Origin: Platanthera guangdongensis
Lineage: Eukaryota > Streptophyta > Magnoliopsida > Asparagales > Orchidaceae
Reading direction: 5' to 3'
Length of the DNA stretch: 64,000 bases
NCBI GenBank assembly: GCA_039583875.1
Contig: CM077157.1
Coordinates: 75,888,346-75,952,345, forward strand
The translations under genes were made by a program, and so were the position numbers. Shown here in pieces: positions 1-11,460 of this stretch. The notes beneath the pieces are model-generated. The model did not search any database. It was not told the origin of the DNA and saw only the letters and a program-made list of their open reading frames with translations. Numbering within the stretch: position 1 is the first letter of the stretch; each line of letters opens with the position of its first letter.

Positions 1-2623
1 GCAGTCAGATGAGATTCTTTAGGGCATGCTTGGTACCTAGCACAGACACGTGTAGCATACATGATATCTGGTCTACTAGCAGTCAAATACAGTAGGGAGC
101 CAACTATCCCTCTATACAAAGTCTCATCTACAGGTTTCCCTGCATCATCTTTGCTTAGAGACATGCTTGACCCCAAAGGAGTTTTCATGGTAGTGGATGA
201 TTCCATACCATACTTCTTTATTAACTCTAGGGTGAACTTAGAATGGCATATGGACAAGCCATCTTCAGTCTGTCTAACTTGGAGACCCAATAAGAACTTA
301 AGTTCCCCCTTACTGCTCATTTCAAATTGTCCTTGCATAAGTTTTGCAAACTTTCTACAAAGACTACTTTCTGTAGACCCAAATATTATGTCATCTACAT
401 ATATTTGGACTAAGATAATATTGCCTCTGGATTCCCTAAGGAATAGAGTCTTGTCTATTTTCCCCCTTGAGAATTTGTTCTCAATGAGAAAACTAGATAG
501 GGTTTCATACCAAGCTCTTGGGGCTTTTTTTAACCCATACAAAGCCTTCCTAAGTCTATATACATAATCAGGTTTAAGAGAATCAACAAAACCTGATGGA
601 TGCTCTACATAGACTTCTTCCTTCAGATTTCTATTCAGAAAAGCTGACTTTACATCCATTTGATATACCTTAAACCCTTGATATGTTGCATAGGCAAGGA
701 ACATCCTTATTTCTTCTAGTCTTGCTACTGGAGCAAAGGTTTGATCAAAATCAATACCTTCTTCCTGCCTATATCCTTTTACAACCAACCTAGCTTTATC
801 CTTTATAATGATTCCATTCTCATCCAACTTGTTTCTAAAGATCCACTTAGTTCCAATAATGTTGTGGTCCTTGGGTTTAGGAACTAGCTTCCAGACCTTG
901 CATCTTTTGAATTGATTTAGCTCCTCTTGCATGGCATCAATCCAATGAGAGTCTAGAACTATTTCTTCAAATTTCTTTGGCTCTACTTGGGATAGAAAAC
1001 TAGAGTAAAGAACTGTACTCAGATTACTGCTCCTTGTTTGCACTCCTTGCCTGGGATCTCCAATTATTTGATTGGCTGGATGATCCTTTAAGTGTCTATT
1101 TGCTGGAGGCAGCCTGTCTTCAGGTTGTACACCTTCAGTCTCTTCATCTAGCTACACCTCTTGGTCTTCTTCAGCATCAGGAGTATCTTGTACTCCCCCT
1201 GGACAGCAGCCACCATCTTCCACTTGCTGACTTGCAGAAGAACCTTCTGTTATGGTAAGCTTGTCCATCCTCTCAGTTACACCTGTAGAGCTGCAAATAC
1301 TACTTGGCAATTCACAGTTAATGAGTCTTGCTTCATCAAAAACTACATGTACAGACTCTTCTACAACTTGAGTAATCAAGTTGTAGACCCTATAAGCTTT
1401 ACTATTGTTGTTGTACCCAACAAAGATCCCCTCTTGGGATTTGGCAGCAAACTTGGTTAGATAAGACTTTCCATTGTTAAGTATATAGCACTTGCAACCA
1501 AAGATCCTGAAATAGGATAAATTTGGTTTTCTGCACTTCACAATCTCATAGGGGGTCTTCTTGTGGCTTTTGGTGATAGTAGCCCTATTGATTACATGAC
1601 ATGCAGTGTTTACTGCCTCAGCCCAGAAATATTCTGGGAGAGAAGTGTCACTTAATAGAGTTCTACCAGCCTCTATCAATGTTCTATTCTTCCTTTCAGC
1701 AATACCATTTTGCTGAGGTGTTCTTGGTGAGGAAAATTCCTGAAAAATTCCAAATTCTTCACACAATTTTGTCATACTTTCAGACTGAAATTCAGTGTCA
1801 TGGTCACTTCTGATTTTGACCACTGTACTGTCCAATTCATTCTGAATTTGTTTAACAAACCTATATAAGATACTTGGGGTTTCAGATTTTTGTGTTAAGA
1901 AGAACACCCAGGAATATCTTGAATAGTCATCTACTACCACAAATGTGTAGACCTTCTACCTAGGCTGTGAACTAGCATAGGACCAAAAAGATCCATATGC
2001 AAGAGGTATAAACACCTCACAGAATCCTTGTTCTCAAGGCTAGGAAAGGTGGATTTGGTCTGCTTGCCTTTTTGACAAGCTGAGCATATCTCATCCTTTA
2101 TACACTTAACTTGAGGACCATTCCTCACTAACTCTTTACTAAAGAGTTGACCAATTGTCTTATAGTTAAGATGAGCCAGCCTCATGTGCCATTTAACACA
2201 ACGTGAGACTTTATCATCAGCTACAAGACAAATAGGAGAAACATTGTTCTCACACACAAAGTCAAGACAATAGACATTTCTCTTCCTATATCCTGTCAAA
2301 ATGATCTTTTGATCACTTGACCTTTTGATATGACAACCATTCTTGACAAATGAGATGTCATATCCTAAATCACTCAGCTAACTTATGCTAATGAGGTTAT
2401 GTTTCAAACTGTTTACATAAGCCACTTGAGTAATTATAATCAGGTTACTAGAAATGTTACCAATGTTTTTGATGATTCCTTTTTCTGAACCACTAAAGGT
2501 AACTTTAGGGTCATCCTTGATAGGTGTATAGTCCTTCAGCAATCCCCTAGTTCCAGTCATATGCCTGGAACATCCACTGTCCAAGTACCATATAGGGGCA
2601 TGACCACTTGGACTCACCTGCAA
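1..2623 (-). pseudogene. pol: copia pol, degenerate (protease, integrase, reverse transcriptase; RNase H outside window)
   Basis: Pol polyprotein of the minus-strand SIRE copy. Protease is at the right end with [13 protein letters not shown]. Then come a GAG-pre-integrase zinc region ([20 protein letters not shown]) and the integrase core with HMDLFGPM, an SDHDTEF version of the second acid motif, and [14 protein letters not shown]. Reverse transcriptase follows to the window edge and includes YVDDIIFGS near 380-410. Breaks visible against the intact copy at 17492-20659: an in-frame TAG at 2378-2380, a frameshift near 1934-1945 inside the integrase, and a TAG at 1152-1154 in the linker before the reverse transcriptase. 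After the last stop the frame stays open to base 1. This copy cannot make an intact polyprotein unless complemented. The + strand reading frame at 61-567 is its antisense shadow. Confidence 0.92.
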
Positions 2624-2629
2624 AACAGA

Positions 2630-4669
2630 TTACTTAACCTTAGAACCCAAATAACTCTTGAGTCCTTGGTGCAGGTTAGTCTGACTTTTAACAAAACTAC
2701 CTGTAGCTCTTCTAGCAGGCAGTTTGCTACTCTCCTTGATACTTGAATTGTGCCAACAATCTATGGCAAAGTGGCCTATCTTGCCACAACACCAGCACTC
2801 AAACCTGTTGTACCTTTGTTTAGGTACAACCCTGGCTGAAGTATCTACAACAGGCTTTATGTTCTGTGCTGGGGCTTTGCCCTTAGATTTTGACCTAGCA
2901 GTCCAGGCAGGTTTTTTAAACCCCAATCCAGTCTTACCCTTTTGTGGTACAAACTCATCTATCAAGGGTAAAACAGATTTAAGTTTAGAAAAACTTGCAA
3001 CTATCTCTCTCTCTTTCTGAAGTCTAATCTCCAGATTTCTGATCTGATCATTCTTAAATGTAATAGTACCCATCTGAATAACAGTAATGTTCTTTAATCT
3101 AGCTATTTCATTCAGTTTCTGATCTAACAACATGTCTGAATTAGCTGCAGCTAATTTAAGACTAGCAATCTCCTTTGCCTGAGTTTTGGCTAAGGTTTTG
3201 CTTTTCTTCAAGGCCTGCAACAAGTCCCTATATTCATCAATTAACTGATGAATATCTCCTTCAGATTCAGACCCACCCACATCACTTGATGCAGATGTAT
3301 CTGATTCTGACTCAGTACTATAAATTGAACTATAAGATCAACTTTGTATCTTACTTGGTCCAGGCTGATCCTGGTTCTTGTCTGCTTTAGATAAAGCCAT
3401 CAGTCCCTTGCACTGATTGTCCTCATGCTCATAAATTGAGTTCATTAGCTGCATGAACTCATCTTCTTCCTCTTCAGCAAATAATCCAATATAGGCTTCA
3501 ACTTCCGATTCTGTTTCTAAAGATGACTGATTTGTCAGACTCTTGTCTTTCTTAGCAACAAAGGACTTTTCCTTTTTGCCCTTAAACTGAGTCTTCTTTT
3601 TGTCAGCTGACTCCTTCCTCTTTTCAGGACAGTCAGCCACTATATGTCCCTGTCTATTGCAGCAATAACACACATTCTTTGAGGATGTAGCTTTGCTTGG
3701 CTTGGACCTTCTTCTGTCATTCCTGTATGACTTTCTCTTCTGATAGTAGTCATCTTTTAGCTGAGAAGGGGAAGGCTTAGACCTCCACTGCTTCTTCTTC
3801 AGAAATTTTTGAAAATTCCTAGTAAAAGCAGCAAAGTCTTCATCACTTTCACTGCTATCTGAATTCTTGCTATCTGAATTATCTGTTACAGCCTCAGCAA
3901 ATATTTGAGGTGGAGATGGAGACTTGCTTCTATACTTCTTAGTGGCTTTAGTCTTGAAGGCCACAAATCTTTCCTTGTGCTCCACTCTAGTAGTCTTCTC
4001 TTCCTCCTTTCTAGTCATTAACTGCATCTCATAAGATAGCAGTTTTCCAAACAAAGTTGGAGGAAGTATGTCAGCTAATTTGGCCACTTCCCTAATGACA
4101 CAAATCTTGGTGTCCCAGTCCTTAATCAGAGATCTTAAGAACTTGTCATTCAGCTCATAGTTGCTGAATTCTCTTTCATAGGACATCAACTCATTAACAA
4201 TCCTATAGAACTTCTTGTAACATTCTGTAATGCTATCAGACTTTCCTTGTCTGAAGCTTTCATATTCCTGATTTAACAAGGACTTCCTATCTTGTCTTAC
4301 TTCTTCTGATCCCTCCATATAAACTATTAATGTGTCCCATATATCTTTAGAGGTTTTACAATGAATTAAGTTCTGAAATGTTGCATCATCAATAACACTA
4401 ACAATTATATTCTGGGCTCTCTTGTCCATAGTGGCCAGAATGATTTCATCTTTAGTCATTTCAGAAAAGTCCTTGGGAGTTTTCTGATTTTCATCCAGAA
4501 TGGATATTTTCATTGGCACATATGGGCCTTCTTTAACTGTAATATACATCCTTGGGTCAGATGCTTCCATAAAGAGTCTAACCCTCTCTTTGCATATGCC
4601 AAATATCTCTTTTTTACATATTGACAATTTCATGGACACCGGCTCTTTGTGATTCTCACTAGAACCCAT
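2630..4669 (-). pseudogene. gag: copia gag with one internal stop
   Basis: Nucleocapsid/capsid precursor of the minus-strand SIRE copy, starting with ATG at 4669 (MGSSENHKEPVSMK). It has the long SIRE-type gag organisation. A capsid-like UBN2 region lies in the first half (for example DKFLRSLIKDWDTKICVIRE). A first CX2CX4HX4C knuckle (CYCCNRQGHIVADC) lies near 3629-3670, an acidic/serine stretch and coiled-coil segment follow, and a second knuckle (CWCCGKIGHFAIDC) lies near 2755-2797. An in-frame TGA at 3338-3340 splits the frame into 443 and about 230 codons; the sequence continues in the same frame on both sides. The gag terminator is a TAA at 2630-2632, in frame with pol, exactly as in the intact copy. 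Confidence 0.9.
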
Positions 4670-4739
4670 TTTCTTGATTCTTGTTTGTTCTGAATCTGCC
4701 TACAGGATCTTACTCAGACTGTCAAGTCCCTTTTTGAGG

Positions 4740-4757
4740 AACCTCCCTCTGATACCA
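4740..4757 (-). promoter_or_regulatory. Primer-binding site (initiator tRNA-Met) of minus-strand copia
   Basis: On the minus strand TGGTATCAGAGGGAGG lies two bases inside the LTR end (TCTTTCA). This is the usual complement of the 3' end of plant initiator tRNA-Met used by Ty1/copia elements. Confidence 0.85.
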
Positions 4758-5667
4758 CTTGAAAGAAATAGTGACCTAGAGGGGGGTGAATAGGTGAACT
4801 TTATCTTTTTAAATTTAAGGCAGAAACACTGAACAATTAAACCTGTATTTGCAATTTTCTATAGCAATTCAGCACAGCTAGCTCAGCAATCACAGAAATA
4901 AACAAACATACAGTGCACGCAGATTTTTATAGTGGTTCCCCAAGATCTGGGTACATTCACTTTCCCCCTTCGCCTATCTAGTAGTGTACTAGATTCGGCC
5001 TAATTTCTGCACTACTCCTCAGATCCTCAGATCCTATAGCTCAGAACCCCAAACAGGTTCCTACAACTCAGAGTGTCCCCACTCCTATAACTCAGGCACA
5101 AAGCCCTACCACTCAGTCTTCAACAAGACCTACACTCAGGCTAAACAGTCCTACCTCAGCCTTCAACAAGGCCTACACTCAGAGAATTGATTCTCCTACA
5201 CTCAGGCTCAAAAGCCCTACCTCAGCCTTTATAGATTTAGGCTTACAACTCAGATCTATACAAGATCCTACAGGAATTTGATAATACAAAGTAATTAACC
5301 ACAACCCCGACAGAGAGAGATGAGTTGACCGGCTTCTTGATGAGTTCTTGGAAAAAATTAGCAGAGATCAACCTCCCTTAGCTTTCTTCAAAGCTTCTTG
5401 AATTAGAACTCAGTAGGGTTGAATCTCCTGTGAAGATGATCTTCAATCAACTTCTATCTTGAGATTCAGATCTCAATCTGAATCTTACTTTGCAGCCTGG
5501 TTCAACAGCTGCTCTTCTTAGAAGGAGCTCTCTCTCTCCAACTTCTTAGATCTTCTGTCGAAGGTCTTCTTCTTTTGTGTTGTTAGATCTCTGTGTAAAT
5601 CTTCAATCTGTTATTGATCTTCAATGAATAATCTGTTGATTGTCACCCCCTGTTGAAAGAAAAAGCC

Positions 5668-5675
5668 TTTATATA
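5668..5675 (-). promoter_or_regulatory. TATA box of minus-strand copia LTR
   Basis: TATATAAA on the minus strand, about 160 bp downstream of the palindrome array, in the place where the young copy has TATAAATA. Confidence 0.6.
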
Positions 5676-5831
5676 AGCTTTCTCCATGGTGACTGACTGA
5701 TCTGGTTTCTAACAATCTTCTGGCATCTTTGACAGTTGTAGTTGACCGGTTGAAATGGCAGCTGTCAAGTCATCCAGTCACTTCTTGAAATCACTGTCAC
5801 TGTCTGAAAGTGTCGAGACAGATAGTCATTA

Positions 5832-6500
5832 TGTGTCGACACAAATAGACTATGTGTCGACACAAATAGACTAAGTGTCGACACTAGCCTTGATGGTGTC
5901 GACACAACTCCTTGTGTTGTTGTAACAACTTCTCGACACTGCTTCTACAGAATGTGTCGACACTGATTCTATGTGTCGACACAAGCCTTCTGTTGAATGT
6001 GTCGACACTGATTCTGTGTGTCAACACAAGTACTTCTTCTTTAACACTTAGTTGGATTCTGCTGTGTGTCGACACATCTCCTTTGTGTCGACACATCTTC
6101 TTTTGTTGTTGATACTTGCTGAGTGTCGACACATCTCCTTTGTGTCGACACATCTTCATGTGTTGAAACTTGCTGAGTGTCGACACATCTCCTTTGTGTC
6201 GACACATGTACTTTAACTTTGTTGAAGCTTGCAAAGTGTCGACACATCCTCCTGTTGTCGACACATTTGATGTCGACAAAGCTTCTCTGTGTGTCAACAC
6301 TGCCTCTAAGTGTCGACACATATTATGTTGACAATTCTTCACAGTGTGTGGACACTGCCTGTATGTGTCGACACTTTTCTTCTGGTGTCGACTCTGCCTT
6401 TCCTGGTGTCGACACAATTACTCCAAGTGTCGACACAGCTTCTCTATGTGTCGACACAAGCCTTCACAAGTGTCGACACTTCACCTCTAGGTGTCGACAC
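5832..6500. repeat. GTGTCGACAC palindrome array in LTR U3
   Basis: About 21 perfect copies of the self-complementary decamer GTGTCGACAC, plus decayed versions (GTGTCAACAC, TTGTCGACAC, GTGTCGACTC), spaced roughly 20-40 bp apart in 670 bp. Between copies the sequence varies, so this is not a simple tandem repeat. Because the motif is palindromic, all six frames show artefactual peptides with repeated VDT and CRH. The array lies just upstream of the LTR TATA box. Confidence 0.95.
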
Positions 6501-6645
6501 ATGGACTTAGAAACTTTTCTGCATTTCCTGCAATTACTTAACCTGCACATATAAACTCAAAGCACATCAAATACACCTTGATGTATATCATTGAGTAGGG
6601 TGAGGCTTCTTCAAATCTAGTACACATTTTCCAATGTACCCAACA

Positions 6646-7250
6646 CATAGTTTGATGATGGCCTTTACCCTAGGCCTGCAGCAGGGTTTCTTCAGGATGG
6701 AGCTGAAGAGAGTTCCCCCCCTCTCCTACGAGGAGCTGATGGAGAGGGCGGCAAGAGAAGTTGATGGGGAGGTGTCGAACCCGGAGTTTGCGCGGAAGCT
6801 GGCCAGGTGGGCCACAGAGGAGGAGAAGGAGTCAAAGGGAGGAAGAGGACAGGAGGAAAGGAGAGGAGATCCCCGGAAGAGGGAGCAGAGGTAGCTCCAA
6901 TGGCAGCAGCAGCCGAGGTGGGGGCGTCAGGAGCCCGACCGTCGACTGGGCTGGAGGCCTGAGTGGCAGGGGCAGGGGCCATAAAGGGGATACCACGGAA
7001 TGGATCGCTATCAAGGGGGGCAAGATCAGTTCCACCCCCTGGGCTGGAGGCAGGCCCAGAGGCCCTGGCTCCCCGATCAAGAGGAGGTTATGACCATAGC
7101 CTTGGGAGCGAGGAGGAGGATAATAAGGAGGAGGAGGAGAGAAGTTAGGGTGCAGTTTCCCTATTGCGACTTCCATCAGGAGGAGGGGCATGTAACAGCC
7201 ACGTGCCCGGAATTCCTTGAGATGAGGGGAAATAGGGAGCAGCAGCAGCA
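6646..7250 (+). pseudogene. gag: Tat-1 gag, C-terminal part
   Basis: Begins in mid-gene at the edge of the copia LTR: the frame SLMMAFTLGLQQGFF corresponds to the gag segment DSFTLKLALKFGQKQGFF of Tat-2 at 46675-46730. It continues through an acidic, Glu/Arg-rich stretch to a TAG at 6892-6894, and coding similarity resumes in other frames. A Cys/His knuckle of the Tat type (YCDFHQEEGHVTATC) is encoded near 7162-7206 and would bind genomic RNA in the particle. At least one stop and frame changes make it non-functional. GC content is higher than in the copia sequence on its left. Confidence 0.8.
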
Positions 7251-7329
7251 GGGGCGACAAGAAGTGAGGATTGAGGAGGTCCTACCTCGGGCGGAGGAGG
7301 ATCGTTGCGAAGACCGGGTGGATGTTGGA

Positions 7330-7960
7330 ACCCAAGGAGGGATCGGAGTGATCCACGGGGGGGTGGGTGTCAAGGATTCCCGCAAGGCGACCCTCCATAC
7401 CATGTACCGTCGGAGCATTGCCTCCACATCCCAGACCCCACCCCCGGAGGAGAGGATCACCTTCTCCAGGAGCGATATGCCAGATCACGAGGATCCATTC
7501 TGTGATGCGCTGGTCATCAAGGCAGCCATGGAGAATTTTACCGTCTCTCAGATCCTCGTTGACAACGGGAGCTCTGTCAACGTCGTCTTCAAGAAGGCGT
7601 TTAACGCGATGAAGGTGGAGGCAAAGAGGGTGCTGGCCTCGGACGGACCCTTGTTCGGGTTTTCAGGGGAGAGGAAGGAAGTGGAGGGAGGAGTAGGCCT
7701 CTATGTTACACTGGGGGGCAGTCCAGGAACTGCAGGTTCATCATTGTGGATGCCCCCAGCAGTTACAGCGCCATCTTCGGGAGGCCCCTTATCAGCGCCT
7801 TCCGCTGCGTCCCCTCATCATTCCACCAATGCTTAAAGTTCAACGCTAAGGGGATTCAGGTCCGGGTCAGGGGGGACCCAAAGGTGGCGCGGGAGTGCTA
7901 TGTCACTGCGGTGAACACCATCTCTTGGTAGGAGGGAGCAGAGGAGATGGGGCGGAGGAT
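7330..7960 (+). pseudogene. pro: Tat-1 aspartic protease region
   Basis: A clear retropepsin segment: DALVIKAAMENFTVSQILVDNGSSVNVVF with the active-site triad in the form D-N-G-S-S near 7560-7575, followed by the flap and C-terminal part. It would process the Gag-Pol polyprotein. The frame shifts near 7715-7740, after which the rest (SYSAIFGRPLISAF) continues in another frame from 7746. The equivalent Tat-2 segment at 47590-48050 encodes the same motifs (ILVDNGS, FYYAIFGRPLI). So this is a broken protease rather than an alternative product. Confidence 0.82.
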
Positions 7961-8000
7961 GGAGGAAGCTGAGCAATAAGAAAGAAGGGAGGAGCTGGAG

Positions 8001-9628
8001 ATGGAGAGCTGTGCTGAGGAGGCGACAGGAGGAGACCTGGAGGAGGTTGCCGAAGTGGTTGCCGAGGGAGAAGAGGTGGAGGTGGAGATCTCGGTCTTGC
8101 AAGAGAGGAATGCTGAAGGATGGAGAGAGCAGTCCAGGTTGGAGGCTGCGGAGGAAGTGGTGGAGTTGGATGTGCTCGCCCGTGGAGGCAGGGTGGAGAA
8201 GATCCGCGTCAGCGGAGGGCTGACCCCGGAGGACCAAGGCAGGATGATGGAGTGCATCCAGAAGAACGTGGACATCTTCGCTTGGAATGCCGCAGAGATG
8301 CCGAGGGTTGATGCAAATGTGGCCTTCCACTGCCTCAACTTGGACCCTGGATCATGCCCCGTTCAACAGAAGAAGAGGTCCACTGCGGACAAGCTGGCGG
8401 AGCCTATCAGGGAGGAGGTGGCGAAACTCCTCAAGGCCGGCTTCGTGTCTGAGATCCAATACCCTGGCTGGGTCTCCAACGTGGTCATGGTCAAAAAAGG
8501 AGACGACCGATGGAGGATGTGTATCGATTTTTCTTTACTTAATAAAGCTTGTCCTAAGGAATGTTATCCTTTGCCTCGAATCGACGCGCTGGTTGACTCA
8601 GCCGTTGGATTTTCTGTAATGAGTTTTTTAGATGCTTTTTCAGGTTATCATCAAATCAGGATGCACCCCCCGGACATCAAGGTGTCTCATTCATCACAGG
8701 GGATGGATGCTACTGTTACACGATGATGCCCTTCGGGCTGAAGAATGCAGGGGTGACGTACCAGAAGATGATGGATAGGGTCTTCAGGGAGCAAAAGGGG
8801 AGGAATTTTGAGGTGTACGTAGATGACCTCATGATAAAAAGTTGGGATGTGGAATCCCACCTCCAGGACCTAGAGGAGGCCTTTGTCACCCTGCGCAAGT
8901 ACAAGATGCAGTTGAACCCCCTAAAATGTGTCTTTGGGGCCAGCAGGGGAAAGTTCTTGGGGCATCTCCTCACCCCTGCAGGGGTTGAGCCGAATCCGGA
9001 TAAGGTCAAGGCTATCTTAGAGCTGGGGTCACCACAGAACGCTAAGGAGGTCCAACGGCTGACCGGTAAGCTGGCAGGGTTGAGTAGGTTCCTCTCTCGG
9101 GCAGGGGAGAAGTGCTCTCCTTTCTTCAAAACATTGAGGGGTGGTCGAAAGTTAGAATGGACCGAGGAGTGCGAGGAGGCATTCCGGGCACTCAAGATGC
9201 AGTTGACTCAGGCTCCGCTGCTCCAAGGGCCGAAGGAGGGGGAGGACATATTGTTGTACCTCGGGGTCGGGACAGAGGCCTTGAGCTCCGTCCTAGTTCG
9301 TGAAGAGGGGAAGAAGCAGCTCCCCATTTATTACATGAGCCGGGTCCTGAGGAAGGCCGAGCTCCGGTACCCGATTTTAGAGAAGTTGGCCTTCACCCTG
9401 ATCATCTCAGCCCGGAGGCTGCGACCTTACTTCTAGGCACACTCAATCCGAGTGGTGACTGACCATCCTCTTCGCAACATCTTTGAGGGGGTGGAGCATT
9501 CAGGCAGGCTGGCCAAGTGGTCGGTGGAGTTGAGTGAGTTCGACGTCTCTTTCATTCGGCGGGTCTCGATCAAAGCTCAAGCAATGACCGACTTCTTGGC
9601 TGACTATGTGATTGAAGTGGCAGAGTAA
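8001..9628 (+). pseudogene. pol: Tat-1 reverse transcriptase and RNase H
   Basis: Reverse transcriptase fingers and palm start around 8160 (PEDQGRMMECIQKNVDIFAW, CIDFSLLNKACPKECYPLPRIDALVDS). A frameshift near 8690 moves the frame, and the palm continues from 8723 with MMPFGLKNAGVTYQ and the catalytic YVDD near 8815. The connection and RNase H domain follow (YLGVGTEALSSVLVRE and on), with an in-frame TAG at 9434-9436 where a Gln is expected, then AHSIRVVTDHPL, and a TAA at 9626-9628. It copies element RNA into DNA; as it stands it cannot be translated through. The matching part of Tat-2 is split between 48060-48447 and 60024-60900. Confidence 0.88.
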
Positions 9629-10282
9629 GAGCTCACCCGTCCGGCTCCTTGGAAGGTGAAGGTAGACGGCGCCTCGGGGAGGCATTCCCTAGGAGTGGGG
9701 GTGATCTTGGAAAGCCCTCAGGGAACTAGAATTGAGCAGACGGTGGTGGTGCACTTTCCCATCACCAACAATCAAGCCAAATACGAAGCCGTGATAGCAG
9801 GGCTGCGCCTGGCTAGGGAGCTGGTGGTGTTGGACGTGGAGGTCCTCACCGACTCCACAGTGGTAGCTTCCCAGATCAACGGGGAGTTTGAGGCAAGGGA
9901 GCCTACCCTGCGATTGTACTTAGCCAAAATGAAGGGGGTCATAGACACTTTTCAAACCTTCTCCATCCGACACGTGCCCAGGGAAGAAAACGAACAGGTC
10001 GATCGACTAGCAAAGCATGGTCCCCAGGTGGGGGGGGGGGGTACCATCACCGACCTATTTCGCCCCTCCATCGAAGAGGGGGAGCTCATGGAGATTGATC
10101 AACAGACTTCATGGATGGACCCAGTTGAAACTTTCCTTTCCACGAGAGAGTATCCAGAGGGGGCAGATAAGAAGAAGCTAAAGCACAAGTCAGCGTACTA
10201 CCTCCTCCAGGACGGGCAGCTGTACCGGAAGACACTCTTGGGGATGCTGGCTCATTGCGTGGCCGAGGGGGAGGTACAATGA
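9629..10282 (+). pseudogene. Tat-1 second (archaeal-type) RNase H
   Basis: A separate RNase H fold after the retroviral one: KVDGASGRHSLGVGVILES, then NNQAKYEAVIAGLRLA, LTDSTVVASQINGEF and IRHVPREENEQVDRLAKH. The acidic residues D (VDGAS), E (YEAVIAGL), D (LTDST) and D (VDRLA) fit the active site of this class. A second RNase H acquired between pol RNase H and integrase is characteristic of plant Tat elements. The frame is open for 208 codons after a TAA at 9626-9628 and ends at TGA 10280-10282, in frame with the first part of integrase. There is a G13 homopolymer near 10029. Confidence 0.88.
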
Positions 10283-11373
10283 ATCTTGGAGGAAGTCCAC
10301 TCCGGAGAATGCGGGAGCCACTCCGGGAGTCAGACCCTGGAAGGAAGGATCGTCATGCAGGGGTACTTCTGGCCCACCCTGGGCCATGATGCAACAGAGT
10401 TCGTAAGAAGGTGCCATAAGTGCCAGCTGTTTGCCCCCTCCAGCTACAGCCGGCCCAACGACTCAAAAGTATCACGTCCCCCTGGCCCTTCGCCATTTGG
10501 GGAATGGATTTGGTTGGGTCGTTCCCCCAGGCCAGTGGGCAGAGGAGGTTCCTCCTAGTAATGATCGATTACTTCTCCAAATGGTTGGAAGTGAAGGCGC
10601 TGGCCAAGGTGACCTCCCAGGTAATCAGGAACTTTGTTTGGGTGGAGTTCATCTGCCGCCATGGGCTGCCCCAAGCCATTGTCACGGACAACGGACCCCA
10701 GTTCGCCAGCACCGAGTTCACTAGCTTCTGCGAGCAGCTGGGAATCGACCTCAGGTTCGCCTCAGTCCATCACCCCAGTAGCAACGGGCAGGTGGAGGCC
10801 GCAAACAAGATCATCGTCAACCTCCTCAAGAAGAAAGTGGAGAATTTGAAGGGGAGCTGGGTGGAGCAGCTCCCCGCGGTCCTATGGGCGCTAAGGACCA
10901 CCCCTAACACAGCTACCGGAGAGACTCCCTTCAAACTTTCTCATGGGTGCGAAGCAGTGCTCCCCGTGGAATTTGAAGTCCAAACACATCGAGTTGTTGC
11001 GGCCAAGGAAGGTAGGGAAGAATGGCAGGCCGAGAACGAGGAAGATCTGAGGCTCTCCCTTGATATGGTGGAGGAGCTGAGGGAACTCTCCGCCATCCGA
11101 TAGGGAGAGGTAAAAAGGAGAATGGCCAAGTACTTTGACAAGCATGTCAGAGTCAAACAGTTCGTGGAAGGGGACTTGGTGCTAAAGAAGGTGGATGCAG
11201 CAGGGAGGTCGGCATCCGTAGGGAAGCTCAACCCCAGCTGGGAGGGACCGTTTATTGTAAGAGAGGCCTTAAAATCGGGAGGTTATTGACTCCAAAATGT
11301 AGAGGGCGAGACCCTGAGTCTCACTTGCAGTGGTGATGACTTAAAACGTTTTTATCCTGAAACATGTAAGTAA
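10283..11373 (+). pseudogene. int: Tat-1 integrase
   Basis: N-terminal HHCC zinc region (HSGECGSHSG, CHKCQLF) in one frame to about 10440. A frameshift follows and the catalytic core is in the frame from 10420: D in GMDLVGSF, D in VTDNGPQF, E in SSNGQVEAANK, so all three DDE residues are present. The C-terminal part (TTPNTATGETPFKLSHG, then after TAG 11101-11103 VKRRMAKYFDKHVRVKQF, GPFIVREAL) runs to TAA 11371-11373 with one further stop (TGA near 11287). No chromodomain follows, as expected for Tat. It would insert the cDNA into the host genome; the stops make it inactive. Confidence 0.88.
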
Positions 11374-11460
11374 TACTTTGATTATAATAAAATTCTTCGA
11401 CACTTCAAGTACTGTCACAGCTAGATTGGATGGAGAAATGGAATGTGTTTGGACCCCTAG
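11374..11460 (+). other. Spacer between Tat-1 pol and the tandem array
   Basis: AT-rich 3' untranslated sequence of 87 bp with no reading frame or motif I can name. Confidence 0.6.

Larger units (their letters stand above)
1..6645 (-). mobile_element. Ty1/copia SIRE-type element, family A, minus strand, truncated by window edge
   Basis: Read on the minus strand from right to left the order is 5' LTR (4760-6645), primer-binding site, gag, then pol (protease, integrase, reverse transcriptase) running off the left edge. It is the same family as the complete element at 13283-26306: protein and LTR sequence match throughout, and the outer LTR end is the reverse complement of the TGTTGGGTACATTGG start of that copy. 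It is clearly older, with nonsense codons and a frameshift. It sits inside the gag of a Tat element, because the coding sequence from 6646 onward is Tat gag. The first bases after the LTR (catag) would be the target duplication, but the other end is outside the window so this cannot be checked. Confidence 0.93.
4760..6645 (-). repeat. 5' LTR of minus-strand SIRE family A copy
   Basis: Runs on the minus strand from TGTTGGGTACATTGG (outer end 6645) to CTTTCA (inner end 4760), 1886 bp, so it has the TG...CA ends of the family. The outer part matches the LTR start of the complete copy. The U3 part holds the dense GTGTCGACAC array. Downstream lies a R/U5 region of repeated pieces read on the plus strand as cctacactcag. 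It is shorter than the 2058-bp LTR of the young copy and differs mainly in the array. Confidence 0.9.

Noticed and set aside
61..567. 168-codon plus-strand frame at the left edge
   Set aside because: It is the antisense of the copia reverse transcriptase on the minus strand; the same shadow appears at 19555-20052.
5884..6554. Overlapping reading frames on both strands with repeated CRH, VDT and STQ peptides (also at 13368-14309 and 24333-25274)
   Set aside because: They arise because GTGTCGACAC is self-complementary and lacks stops; all six frames give similar repeats, and there is no protein-like composition.
6832..7460. Minus-strand Pro/Leu-rich frames opposite Tat-1 gag
   Set aside because: They are shadows of the GC-rich Glu/Arg/Gly coding on the plus strand, with no conserved counterpart in Tat-2.
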